Shown here: one piece after another, positions 35,674 to 44,748 of the stretch
Position numbering within the stretch: the first letter of the stretch is position 1
Layout: every line of letters begins with the position of its first letter
Source of the DNA: Gemmatimonadota bacterium
Lineage (GTDB): Bacteria; Latescibacterota; UBA2968
Assembly: GCA_026705765.1 (NCBI GenBank)
Contig: JAPPAB010000091.1
Coordinates: 1-64,000, forward strand
Reading direction: 5' to 3'
Length of the DNA: 64,000 nt
Notes under the pieces: model-generated
Databases searched by the model: none
What the model was told of the DNA's origin: nothing
What the model saw: the letters and a program-made list of their open reading frames with translations, nothing else
Program-made: the position numbers and the translations under genes

Positions 35674-36318
35674 ATGAACGTATTGATCACCTCGGGCAAA
35701 ACAGCACTATCCCGGGCACTATCAGCGGATCTGGCAAAAGAACACAAGGTCGTCCTGACAGATCTCGTAGAAGTAGAAACAGATTGCGACTTTGTTAAAT
35801 GCGAACTCGGGCACGAAGGAGAAACAGAATCCCTCGTACACGGCATGGACGCCATAGTGCATCTCGCGGAACTGCCCGAAGAACTGAAAAATGACGAACG
35901 GGAAATAGACTTCCAAACCCGATGTACCTATAACATCATGCACGCAGCACGAGAGAAAAACGTCCCCCACGTCATCTATATCAGTTCCCTCAGCCTATTC
36001 GCGTCATGTGATCCCAACTGGAACGTCACAGAAGTCTGGGCACCGCGCCCCACAACAGAATCGGCACCCATGGCGCGCTACCTGGGTGAATTCACCTGTC
36101 GAGAATTTGCGCGAGAGCACTCCGTCCGCGTAACCTGCTTGCGATTCGGAGACATAGACGGCGATGGCGACACAGCATTGACAACAGAAGACGCAGTAAA
36201 AGCCATTGGCAAAGCACTCGTAACCAACGGACCCATGTGGCAGGTATTGCACGTACAATCAGACGTTGGAAATGCCCGATTCCCCACAAACCAGGCAAAG
36301 CAAACATTGGGCCTTTAA
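35674..36318 (+). CDS. NAD-dependent epimerase/dehydratase family protein (SDR)
   Basis: A 214-residue extended-SDR protein. The N-terminal MNVLITSGKTALSRALSADLA is a degenerate glycine-rich nucleotide site (the usual GxxGxxG reads GKTALS). SSLSLF stands at the catalytic Ser position. The usual YxxxK is not clear; RYLGEF may mark the Tyr. It is short for the family and lacks most of the substrate-binding domain. It is followed 13 bases later by a second SDR gene, so the two may form a heteromer or one may be non-catalytic. Confidence 0.78.
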   Translation: MNVLITSGKTALSRALSADLAKEHKVVLTDLVEVETDCDFVKCELGHEGETESLVHGMDAIVHLAELPEELKNDEREIDFQTRCTYNIMHAAREKNVPHVIYISSLSLFASCDPNWNVTEVWAPRPTTESAPMARYLGEFTCREFAREHSVRVTCLRFGDIDGDGDTALTTEDAVKAIGKALVTNGPMWQVLHVQSDVGNARFPTNQAKQTLGL

Positions 36319-36331
36319 CAATGAGGTAAAA

Positions 36332-37060
36332 ATGAAAGTCGTAATCTACGGAAGCAATGGCCAGCTGGGACCGCACGTAGTCAAAGCTCTGGAAGGACAT
36401 GTAGATCTGCGCTTAACGGACCTGGAACCATTTGACACCCCGCACGACATGATGATCGTCGATGTATCAGATCCCGATACAGTCGCGCGCGCCGCAGAGG
36501 GCATGGACGCAATCATCAACCTATCCGTCTTGCGCCCCCACCGCCAGATCGCCTTTGATGTCAACACCCTGGGATGCTACAACATCATGCGCGCAGCAGT
36601 CGCACACGGAATCCCGCGGGTCATCAACACAGGACCGCACTTCACCGTACAGGGCGCACCCTACGAGGCATTGGATTACAACATCGGTCCCGATGTCCCC
36701 CCCAAACCCAGCACAAATCTATACGCCCTATCAAAGGGCCTGGGACAAGAAATCTGCCGAATCTTTGCCGAGCAGAGCGACGTCTATGTACTGTGTTACT
36801 TATTCTACATCTTCTGCTACCACGACGACCTGTCAAGACCCGGTCTAAACCGCCCATTCCTCGTAACCTGGCGCGATGCATCAGCCGCATTCTTACCGGG
36901 CCTGACCATCGACCTCAAAACCCTCCCATCGCAATGCGAAGTCTTCAACATCTTTGCAAACCGACCGCACCAGAAATTCTCAAACGAAAAAGCCAAACGC
37001 ATTCTGGGATGGCAGCCTAAGGATGACTTAGAGCATACGTATCTCAAATCCAACGTGTAA
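36332..37060 (+). CDS. NAD-dependent epimerase/dehydratase family protein (SDR)
   Basis: A 242-residue extended SDR. The glycine-rich turn is VIYGSNGQLGPHV at 4-16, followed by the NAD-binding acidic DLEPF and VDVSDPDTVARAAEGMDAIINLSV. A YALSKGLGQEI segment near 125-135 gives the catalytic Tyr-x-x-x-Lys. It probably oxidises or epimerises a sugar or cyclitol. Start at 36332 has GAGGT upstream. It ends the pectate lyase operon. Confidence 0.85.
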   Translation: MKVVIYGSNGQLGPHVVKALEGHVDLRLTDLEPFDTPHDMMIVDVSDPDTVARAAEGMDAIINLSVLRPHRQIAFDVNTLGCYNIMRAAVAHGIPRVINTGPHFTVQGAPYEALDYNIGPDVPPKPSTNLYALSKGLGQEICRIFAEQSDVYVLCYLFYIFCYHDDLSRPGLNRPFLVTWRDASAAFLPGLTIDLKTLPSQCEVFNIFANRPHQKFSNEKAKRILGWQPKDDLEHTYLKSNV

Positions 37061-37082
37061 ATAGTCAACCGGAGCAACTCCG

Positions 37083-38444
37083 ATGATTACATCGATTCGA
37101 CTCGTAAATTTCAAAAACTTCGCTGACGAAACCCTGCGCGTAGGCCCATTCACCGTAATCGTGGGTGCAAATGCCAGCGGCAAAAGCAATATCCGCGACG
37201 CCTTCCGCTTCCTACACGGCATAGGCCGCGACTATACCCTGGCGGAGATCATCGGCGGGAAATACGGCCCTGGTGGTCAACGCGAATGGGAACCGATCCG
37301 TGGCGCAGCCAATGAAATCATCCGCTTTGGACAAGAAACGTTTTCTATTGAGGTTGAGATATTATGGGGCGATGGAGGTCCACATTCTGAGAAGGCGCAG
37401 TATATGATTGAGGTCGGTCTCGCTAAAAGAAAATCCGATGAATTTGAAATAAAAAAAGAAAAACTCATAGTCGAATCAGAGACGTCTTTCACAGCTCAAA
37501 GTGCCGGGGAGAATCTCAGGGTTCGCGGCGTGTGGGATAGGGAACAGAAAGAGATTTTGCTTGAATCAAATCAAGCAGCTTTGAGGCAGCTTATGGAGTA
37601 TTTCCGAGTTGAAGCAGTCCGCAATAAAGTACCTGTCGAGCTTATATCAATGATGGGATGGATCAATTACATCCTATCTGACATACACTTCCCTGAACTG
37701 TCGCCGGACCGAATGCGAGAACCCTCTCTCCCTGGCGCGGAAATGCTGGGTAATTTCGGTGAGAATTTGCCGACTGTACTGGAGGAAATCTGCACCGATT
37801 CCAGGAGAAAGAAAATTCTGACAAGTTGGGTACACGAACTCACGCCCATGGATGTCAAAGATTTCGAGTTTCCGCGAGATCCGAGTGGTCGAGTCCATCT
37901 CAGGCTCTGCGAGGCAAACGGCAGAAAAGTATCCGCCTATAGTGCATCGGATGGTACATTGCGTTTTCTCGCCATGCTGGCCGTGTTGCTCGGCGAAAAT
38001 CCCAAGAGCCTGTATTTCTTTGAAGAAATCGACACCGACATTCACCCAGCACGGCTGCATTTGTTGATGGATTTGATTGAACGGCAAACCGCGAAGCAAG
38101 GTATTCAGGTAATCACCACGACCCATGCGCCAACCCTGTTGACTGTCATGAACGATCAGACGTTTGAGAACACATCTATAGTGTGCCGCCTGGAAGATTC
38201 TTCTGATGCTATTATCCGCCCGGTTGTCGATCTTCCCAATGTGCGGGAACTGCGGCAGGATCAAGGGCTGGGACGGTTACATGAATCTGGATGGATGGAA
38301 ACCGCGCTTTATTTCACTGAAGACTACGACGAAAAGGACTTCGTTGCAGTTGACAAGCTCCGGGACAAAATGAGGGACAATAATCCCGATTACGTCGAGA
38401 CGCAGACCTTGAAAGCTGTTGCTGAAGTCAACGCCAAATCTTGA
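37083..38444 (+). CDS. AAA-family ATPase (RecF/OLD-like), orphan
   Basis: A 453-residue ATPase of the AAA_15/AAA_21 type. Walker A GANASGKSN is at 28-36, Walker B reads LYFFEEIDTDIHP near 310-322, and ITTTHAPTLL follows. The N-terminal IRLVNFKNFADETLRVG is the ABC-like opening of SMC/RecF-family proteins. Relatives often pair with a TOPRIM or small nuclease partner in phage-defence settings; no such gene follows, only 85 bases without a clear gene. The ribosome site GGAG is in a 5-bp hairpin just before the ATG (37070-37082). It opens the accessory island. Confidence 0.82.
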   Translation: MITSIRLVNFKNFADETLRVGPFTVIVGANASGKSNIRDAFRFLHGIGRDYTLAEIIGGKYGPGGQREWEPIRGAANEIIRFGQETFSIEVEILWGDGGPHSEKAQYMIEVGLAKRKSDEFEIKKEKLIVESETSFTAQSAGENLRVRGVWDREQKEILLESNQAALRQLMEYFRVEAVRNKVPVELISMMGWINYILSDIHFPELSPDRMREPSLPGAEMLGNFGENLPTVLEEICTDSRRKKILTSWVHELTPMDVKDFEFPRDPSGRVHLRLCEANGRKVSAYSASDGTLRFLAMLAVLLGENPKSLYFFEEIDTDIHPARLHLLMDLIERQTAKQGIQVITTTHAPTLLTVMNDQTFENTSIVCRLEDSSDAIIRPVVDLPNVRELRQDQGLGRLHESGWMETALYFTEDYDEKDFVAVDKLRDKMRDNNPDYVETQTLKAVAEVNAKS

Positions 38445-38529
38445 GATACCAGTGCCATTTGTCGCCCATTACAAAGGATGCATGTGTCGCAACTTCTGCA
38501 CTATCCACTAAAGCGAAGTAACTGCAACG

Positions 38530-39447
38530 ATGTTAATTAATGACCATAAAAAAATAATTAAAGTATATGAGGAAACATCTTTATATCTTCAAGATAATCC
38601 GAATCTTTTAGGGGAACTTGGAATCCATGTATTCTCTTTTTACGAACTCATTGACCTGATTCCTCATTACAACGACAGTCACGAATCTGGCAACTTTTTC
38701 CCTTTTTCCGAGGCTTATGCAGAACTTGAAAACTCAACTGAATTGAGCAAACAAGGCTTCTATCGCCATGCTCTTTTTTCTTTAAGAAACACATTAGAGT
38801 TAGTAGTGATAGGTCTCTATTTTGATCGCGAGGATCAAGCTCGCAAAGAAATTCGATCCTGGTTTATATCTAATAATTCCACCCCACATTTTAAACAAAC
38901 ACTCGACAAACTGCTTCAACTACCCAATTTTACTATCTTTAGTACTAAGCGGCCTATTCGTAAAGAAGCGAGGCAACTTTATGAAGAACTTAGTGACTTT
39001 GTGCATATAAAAGGCTATAAATATAGCTCCACAGGCCAAAGTAAATCAAACTTCAATACGTTTGGTGAACAGGCTTTTTTGAGAAACATTCGTTTACTGA
39101 AGCAAATCGTACATTGTTGCATAAAACTGGTATTGCTCAAGTATCCGATTGGTGTTCAGGAACTCCCACTATGGGAAAAATTCGGGTTCGATATACCGGT
39201 CGGAGGTTTTTTACAATCACCTGATGATGTTCTCCGTGTGCTACCATCTTCTGATGTACGCCTTCTTAAAGAAATCAGCAACAATGACTCGTACGTACAA
39301 GAAATATCTGAAGCGATTCACAACATGCCTGATTTAACAGAGGAAGAAATAGATCTTCAACGCCAAAGATGGCGTCAAATGTATAATGTGACCAGTTGTA
39401 CCCCGTCCCCAATGCAGGTTCTTGCCGATTATACCCCGATGCCGTAA
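38530..39447 (+). CDS. Hypothetical protein, AT-rich
   Basis: A 305-residue protein of unknown family, largely helical. A region around 75-100 (LSKQGFYRHALFSLRNTLELVVIGLYFDREDQARKEI) loosely recalls HEPN/DUF5677-like helical proteins of abortive infection, but the match is by impression only. Codon use is strikingly AT-rich compared with neighbours on both sides, supporting recent transfer. No signal peptide or membrane helix. No strong ribosome site precedes the ATG. It is separated from the methyltransferase gene by 125 bases without a clear feature. Confidence 0.65.
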   Translation: MLINDHKKIIKVYEETSLYLQDNPNLLGELGIHVFSFYELIDLIPHYNDSHESGNFFPFSEAYAELENSTELSKQGFYRHALFSLRNTLELVVIGLYFDREDQARKEIRSWFISNNSTPHFKQTLDKLLQLPNFTIFSTKRPIRKEARQLYEELSDFVHIKGYKYSSTGQSKSNFNTFGEQAFLRNIRLLKQIVHCCIKLVLLKYPIGVQELPLWEKFGFDIPVGGFLQSPDDVLRVLPSSDVRLLKEISNNDSYVQEISEAIHNMPDLTEEEIDLQRQRWRQMYNVTSCTPSPMQVLADYTPMP

Positions 39448-39572
39448 TTTGTTAAAGAGACCACAAATGCCTATAGTTATGGAACTCGTGTTGATTGATA
39501 ACGGCGCGATTTGGCTCAGTTCAAGATTGAAAATCTGATAATCTTGTTATTTAATCTATATCGGAGACATAC

Positions 39573-41282
39573 ATGGCACTTCATAGTGCTGAGCAAAATG
39601 TCGCGAACAAACAGTGGTTGAGTACTCAAGTAGCAGATCCCACTTACCGCAAAATTTTGAGGATCAATCCTCGCCGTCTCCTGGGGGCGTACTACACCCC
39701 CGATGCACTCGCAAACATTTTGGCAACATGGGCACTTGCGCCAGGAAAAGGAAACGTCTTAGATCCGAGCTTTGGCGGGTGTGCGTTCCTTAATGCCGCA
39801 ACGACAATCCTGGCCTCCAGGGGTGTTTCAAAACCCGGCGAGCGAGTATTCGGTGTTGATGTGGATCCGATTTGTATGGAGTACGTACGCAAGGATCAAA
39901 ATCTCGTCGAGAAGAACTGCATTATTCGAGACTTTCTCAGCTTGTCTCCGAAGAATATATCCGGAGCACCGTTTCACGCCATAATCGGCAATCCCCCCTA
40001 CGTGCGTCATCACTGGTTCAATGGAGCGACTCGAAAGGCAGGCAGGGTAGCCATGGCTGCCGCAGGAGTAGCACTTCCCGAAACTGCGAGTGCCTGGGCA
40101 TATTTTCTAATCCACACACTGAGCTTTATCGCAAAGAATGGCCGGCTTGCAATGCTCGTTCCGGAAGCAATCCTTCAGGCTGACTATGCCACTGTCGTCA
40201 GGGACTTGCTTACATCCCGTTTCGATCATGTCTGCCTGGTTCATATTCGCGACCGTCTGTTTGAGGGTACAGACGAGGCTGTGGTCGCAGTCGCTGCTTC
40301 GCAATATGGTGGGAAAAAAGGCACCTTGCGAGTTGAAGCTGTCGAGCGATCTGAGGATCTGGTAGCAGTTCTGAACACCCCAAAAGGCGGAAGTTATACT
40401 CCCCATTTGATAACCCAAAAAGGACGCCGCATTGACCCACAGATTGTCCAATTGCTCGGTGAATTGGAGCAACATTCTGCGGTTCAGAAAGTCTCCGATG
40501 TCGCAACCGTAAGGATTGGTTTGGTCACAGGCGCTAACAAACATTTCATCCGTAATGCCGAAAACTTGAAACAACTTGGTATTCCTCACGAGTCTTGTGT
40601 ACGACTAATTTCTCGTACGCGATGGCTATCAGGGCTGGATTTCACCAAAGAAGATCTCCAGGAACTCGTCGATGCTAACCAACAGGCCATCCTGGTTCAG
40701 CCCACGCCAGCGTGCGAAAATACTCCCGGCATCCAGCAGTGGATTGACGAGGGAATTGAGGCTGGTATTCACGAACGATATAAATGCACCATACGCGATC
40801 CCTGGTTTCGTGTCGATCTAAAGCCTGTACCAGATGCCTTCGCTACATGCGCCCGTATGGGTGCTCCCCTGATCGTTCTCAACCGGACTATTTGCCGATG
40901 CACCAATGCACTCCATGCGATGTATTTGCATTGCGGAAGCGATGCATCTCTGCCAGCCATCGCTGTAGGGTTCCTCACGAGTGCTGTGAGTGTCTGGGCA
41001 GAACTCCACGGACGTCGGTACGGAGGAGGCGTCTTGAAGATGGAACCCGGCACCCTGAATAGAACGCCGGTACCGATAGTTCAGGACGCAGAAGACGCCT
41101 TTGATGAATTGAATAAACTCATTCGAGATGGGCAAGAAGCCGAAGCAAGAAAACGGGCGGACGATCTCGTTCTTGGAGATCAATTGGGCTTGCCAAAGAA
41201 AGACATTAAGCGGCTACAGCAGGCACACGGCCTGTTGATGACCCAACGCCGCCCCACCAGGAATGGAACCGGACATGGCTAA
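39573..41282 (+). CDS. N6-adenine DNA methyltransferase (Eco57I/TaqI-like)
   Basis: A 569-residue class-I DNA methyltransferase. LLGAYYTPDALANIL (37-50) is the typical opening. Motif I VLDPSFGGCAFL is at 62-73, the acidic VDVDP near 95-99, and motif IV NPPY at 140-143 (IIGNPPYVRHHW) marks N6-adenine methylation. The C-terminal half probably recognises the target. No restriction endonuclease domain is visible in the protein. It overlaps the double-GHKL gene by 8 bases and has GGAGA upstream of its ATG. Together with the next three genes it forms the candidate defence unit. Confidence 0.88.
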   Translation: MALHSAEQNVANKQWLSTQVADPTYRKILRINPRRLLGAYYTPDALANILATWALAPGKGNVLDPSFGGCAFLNAATTILASRGVSKPGERVFGVDVDPICMEYVRKDQNLVEKNCIIRDFLSLSPKNISGAPFHAIIGNPPYVRHHWFNGATRKAGRVAMAAAGVALPETASAWAYFLIHTLSFIAKNGRLAMLVPEAILQADYATVVRDLLTSRFDHVCLVHIRDRLFEGTDEAVVAVAASQYGGKKGTLRVEAVERSEDLVAVLNTPKGGSYTPHLITQKGRRIDPQIVQLLGELEQHSAVQKVSDVATVRIGLVTGANKHFIRNAENLKQLGIPHESCVRLISRTRWLSGLDFTKEDLQELVDANQQAILVQPTPACENTPGIQQWIDEGIEAGIHERYKCTIRDPWFRVDLKPVPDAFATCARMGAPLIVLNRTICRCTNALHAMYLHCGSDASLPAIAVGFLTSAVSVWAELHGRRYGGGVLKMEPGTLNRTPVPIVQDAEDAFDELNKLIRDGQEAEARKRADDLVLGDQLGLPKKDIKRLQQAHGLLMTQRRPTRNGTGHG

Positions 41283-43593
41283 GTTCACTGTTGACACCCA
41301 CTTGTTCCGAGAACTCGGAGAACTACTGGTCGGGCGCGACTCCACAGCCTTGATTGAACTGATCAAGAACGCCTACGACGCAGATGCGACCGAGGTCACT
41401 GTATATGGTGAGCGACTCGACAATCCAGATGAGGGACACATCCTGGTAATAGACGACGGCGTGGGAATGAATTCGGAAGCGTTCGAGAAGGGATTTCTGC
41501 GGGTTGCTTCTCGTCTGAAGGAGCAAGGAGAGCGACGATCCCCCTTGTTTCAACGCCGTTACACTGGTGCCAAGGGAATCGGCCGACTCGCCGCTCATAA
41601 GCTTGCGAGAAAACTCGAAATCGATAGCGTGCCCCAATTCCCTGGATCGGATGGGATTCGAGAAGCTCTGAACGCCACAATAGATTGGAACAAAATCGAA
41701 CAGTACGAAACTCTGGATGACCTTGACGCTGACGCGATTCGTCTGGAAACGAAGCCAATGCGCGAGAACACTCTTTCAGGAACGACACTTCTTCTATCGC
41801 AACTGCGAAAAGCCTGGACCGAGACTGAGCGTACGAGGTTTTTTGCCGAGGTTCAATCGTTCGGTCCTCCCCTATTTCTGCGTGAGCCGCTCCCGCGATC
41901 AATTATCGAAAAGCCACTGCTGTTCGACACACCAGTTGTACGAGACCAGGGTTCCGATGCTGTTGTCTCTCCATTCCAGGTGAACCTTGAAGGGGACTTT
42001 GCTGCCGGCGAGGACTACTGGGCACTTGTTGCCGAAGTCGCGACCTGGGTACTGGAGATACAGGCGGTTCCCGGTAGCGATGAAGTGGTTTTTGCTGTCG
42101 CACCAACAAGAAAAACTCGAGAAGATAACCCGGAAGCGAGAGGGTTCAAGCAGTCGCTCCCTCATCCCATCCCTGGGAAAGGGCCATATTTTGAGGCTCG
42201 CATTCTGGTCCGAGAAGGGTATAGGGGTCGCCAGGACCAGCGGATATGGGCGACGCGCGTCAGTGGAATTCGAGTTTATATGGAAGGATTCCGCGTTCTA
42301 CCCTATGGTGAGCAAGAAGACGACTGGCTCGCGCTCAATGCTGATTATGCGAGACGCCCACGACAGCTCGAGATGCTTGAAAAACTCCGTCTCAGTGTGG
42401 AGGCGACTGATCCCGATGAGGGCCTCACTCGCTTGTCGAACAACAACTACTTTGGAGCGATTTTTCTTACCCAAGAACACTGTCCCAGTCTGCGCGTTCT
42501 CGTGAACCGTGAGGGATTCATTCCAGAGGCCGGATTCGACACATTAGTGCAGCTTGTGCGGACAGGAATCGATCTCTGTACGCGAGCGAGAGCGGCAGAA
42601 GCCTATGAACGCCGCCAAAAAAGGAGGGAAGACCGTCGTCAAGAATCAAGGGCTGTAATGGATCAGACAGATGGGATTGAGGCTGATGATACTACGGACG
42701 ATTCCCCTGAGACGCATGAATTGCCCAATCGACTTCAAGATGTGACTCAACTCCTGAAAGAAGCTCGCGAGCGCCTCAACGAAGGAGATACTAAGAAAGC
42801 CAAGGTCGCAGTCAGCGCAGCCATGCAAAAGCACGGAGGAACGCCGGAGCTTACCGCGGACCTGTGGGCCGAACGTTCGCTCTTACATGTCCTGGCGTCC
42901 GTGGGGACTCAGATGGCGGCTTTTGTGCATGAGATCAATGCCTTGCTGGGAAAGGCACAAACTATTGAGCGTACTCTGGAGCGCCTGCTCAAAGAGGGAG
43001 GATTGTCTCGCAAACAGCGGCGAATCCTTAGGCAATTATTAACGGTCACCGTGGATTTGAAGCGGGGATTGGAACGTCAAGCTGCTTATCTGTTAGACAT
43101 TGAAACTCCAGATGCGAGACGACGCCGTTCGCGCCAGTATTTATATGAACGTTTCGATGCCGCGGTTCGTCTCATACAGCATCAAGCAGAACGCCGAGGC
43201 ATCAAAATTGACAATCAGATTCCGCCCGAATTGAGATCTGCCCCGATGTTTTCCGCCGAGCTTACGGCAGTATTCGCTAATCTCCTGACAAATGCAGTTA
43301 AAGCCGCTGGAGAGGATGGACATATCCTCGCTTCAGCATCCAGTGAAAATGAACAGGTTCAGATTCGCATCCAGAACACCGGTACCGCTGTCCAACTTGA
43401 TGAAGCCGAGCATTGGTTCAAACCTTTCCAATCAACGACATTTGAAGTAAACCCCGTGCTGGGTCAAGGGATGGGACTGGGACTGACCATTACACGGAAC
43501 CTGTTGGAGAACTATGGAGCAGTTGTGAAATTCGTCCGACCAGATAGCCCGTTTGCAACTGCAGTCGAAATAGCTTTGCCAAGTGGGAGTTAG
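41275..43593 (+). CDS. Double GHKL ATPase with histidine-kinase-like H-box
   Basis: A 772-residue protein with two GHKL ATPase domains. The N-terminal Hsp90/MORC-like domain has the N-box ELIKNAYDADA (28-38), DDGVGM (60-65) and GAKGIGRLA (98-106). A linker region with a charged coiled stretch (440-515) precedes a DHp-like helix with VHEINALL (H552 as possible phosphoacceptor). The C-terminal histidine-kinase ATPase has AVFANLLTNAVKAA (665-678) and GQGMGLGLTI (730-739). Start at 41275 is chosen because the Hsp90-like domain begins there; a start 12 bases earlier is possible. Its ATG overlaps the methyltransferase end. Confidence 0.85.
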   Translation: MAKFTVDTHLFRELGELLVGRDSTALIELIKNAYDADATEVTVYGERLDNPDEGHILVIDDGVGMNSEAFEKGFLRVASRLKEQGERRSPLFQRRYTGAKGIGRLAAHKLARKLEIDSVPQFPGSDGIREALNATIDWNKIEQYETLDDLDADAIRLETKPMRENTLSGTTLLLSQLRKAWTETERTRFFAEVQSFGPPLFLREPLPRSIIEKPLLFDTPVVRDQGSDAVVSPFQVNLEGDFAAGEDYWALVAEVATWVLEIQAVPGSDEVVFAVAPTRKTREDNPEARGFKQSLPHPIPGKGPYFEARILVREGYRGRQDQRIWATRVSGIRVYMEGFRVLPYGEQEDDWLALNADYARRPRQLEMLEKLRLSVEATDPDEGLTRLSNNNYFGAIFLTQEHCPSLRVLVNREGFIPEAGFDTLVQLVRTGIDLCTRARAAEAYERRQKRREDRRQESRAVMDQTDGIEADDTTDDSPETHELPNRLQDVTQLLKEARERLNEGDTKKAKVAVSAAMQKHGGTPELTADLWAERSLLHVLASVGTQMAAFVHEINALLGKAQTIERTLERLLKEGGLSRKQRRILRQLLTVTVDLKRGLERQAAYLLDIETPDARRRRSRQYLYERFDAAVRLIQHQAERRGIKIDNQIPPELRSAPMFSAELTAVFANLLTNAVKAAGEDGHILASASSENEQVQIRIQNTGTAVQLDEAEHWFKPFQSTTFEVNPVLGQGMGLGLTITRNLLENYGAVVKFVRPDSPFATAVEIALPSGS

Positions 43594-43601
43594 TCTTGCT
43601 T

Positions 43602-44738
43602 ATGAAAAATATCGAGAAGCCATACATTCTTGTCATCGACGATGAACCTGGCGAGCTGGAACCCCAAGTCGCTCTGGAACTGAATGACCGCGCAACAAAC
43701 CGTGTAATTCATCCTCAGGAGGTAGAAGAACCGAACCTGAATAATGCTGATCTGGTTCTCGTGGACTATCGGCTGGAAGATTGGTCGGAACGGGATGTTC
43801 TCTCAACCATTTCACTCCAGCCAGCAAACGGCATGTCTCTTGCAGTCGTCCTGAGGGAGCAAGTGGACCAAAATAAAAAAGACAAATTAACGGCATTTGC
43901 GTTACATACGGGCCATATCGAAGATATTCAGGGACGGCTTCCATTAGCGACTGCACAGCATGTTCGTGCACAACTGAACAATCTGGAATGGGTATTTAGG
44001 AAGGAAGATCCCCATCTCTACGACCAGATGCTCCTTCTTGCGAAAGCTGTCCGACAACTTCCTGCCCAATGGCCGGAGGATTCGGATGGCTCGACTTCAA
44101 TGGTGCAACAATTTCTCGATATGGATGAGGACAATAACTCGTTTGAACGCTGCTGGCGCGATGTTAAAGATTGCCGGGTGCCAGTTGAGGAGTTGTTCAT
44201 GAGAGGACGCAGCATCCTGTTTATTCGATGGTTGCTCCATCAAATACTGCCTTATCCTTGCTTTCTGTGGGCGAAGCACTGGGTGGCGGCACGCTTGGGA
44301 ATTTCCATTGAGTCCCTGCATGAGGTACTGGAGGGAGATAGCGATCTGGCGAAAGATTTGAAAGCTATGCGCTATTCAGGAATTCTCGCGGGATTTTTGG
44401 GAGACAGGTGGTGGCGTGGTGCTATCGAGGACTACGCCTGGAATTTAGTAGAAGGACACACGGCTGATGTACAGCAGTTGCGAGACGCTTTAGCCGAGCG
44501 TGCCGGAATGAAACTGAAATCAATTGACGCCAATCCTGCATTGGTTTGCGTGGATACGGATTGGCAGCCCGCCGATGAGTTCCTATCGCCAATGACTGCC
44601 ATAAATCTCCATCCCGACCATTGGCCCCCATTTGCCGATTCAGCCTATATGGACATCGAAATCGTTCGGGATAATCCTATCCTGAGATCAATGGTGGATC
44701 CACTTGATCAGCATCGCATTGAGAATGACGAAGAATAG
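43602..44738 (+). CDS. Receiver-like response regulator with a unique C-terminal region
   Basis: A 378-residue protein. The first 120 residues resemble a response-regulator receiver: acidic pair D13-D14 (VIDDEPGELE) and candidate phosphoacceptor D55 (LVLVDYRLED), with HTGHIEDI further on. The remaining 250 residues match no DNA-binding domain I can recognise; they contain WLLHQILPYPCFLW and ILAGFLGDRWWRGAIEDYAW. It starts 8 bases after the double-GHKL gene, which carries a histidine-kinase-like half, so a phosphorelay is a reasonable inference. Ribosome site GGGAG is somewhat distant. Confidence 0.75.
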   Translation: MKNIEKPYILVIDDEPGELEPQVALELNDRATNRVIHPQEVEEPNLNNADLVLVDYRLEDWSERDVLSTISLQPANGMSLAVVLREQVDQNKKDKLTAFALHTGHIEDIQGRLPLATAQHVRAQLNNLEWVFRKEDPHLYDQMLLLAKAVRQLPAQWPEDSDGSTSMVQQFLDMDEDNNSFERCWRDVKDCRVPVEELFMRGRSILFIRWLLHQILPYPCFLWAKHWVAARLGISIESLHEVLEGDSDLAKDLKAMRYSGILAGFLGDRWWRGAIEDYAWNLVEGHTADVQQLRDALAERAGMKLKSIDANPALVCVDTDWQPADEFLSPMTAINLHPDHWPPFADSAYMDIEIVRDNPILRSMVDPLDQHRIENDEE

Positions 44739-44748
44739 GACGACGAGA

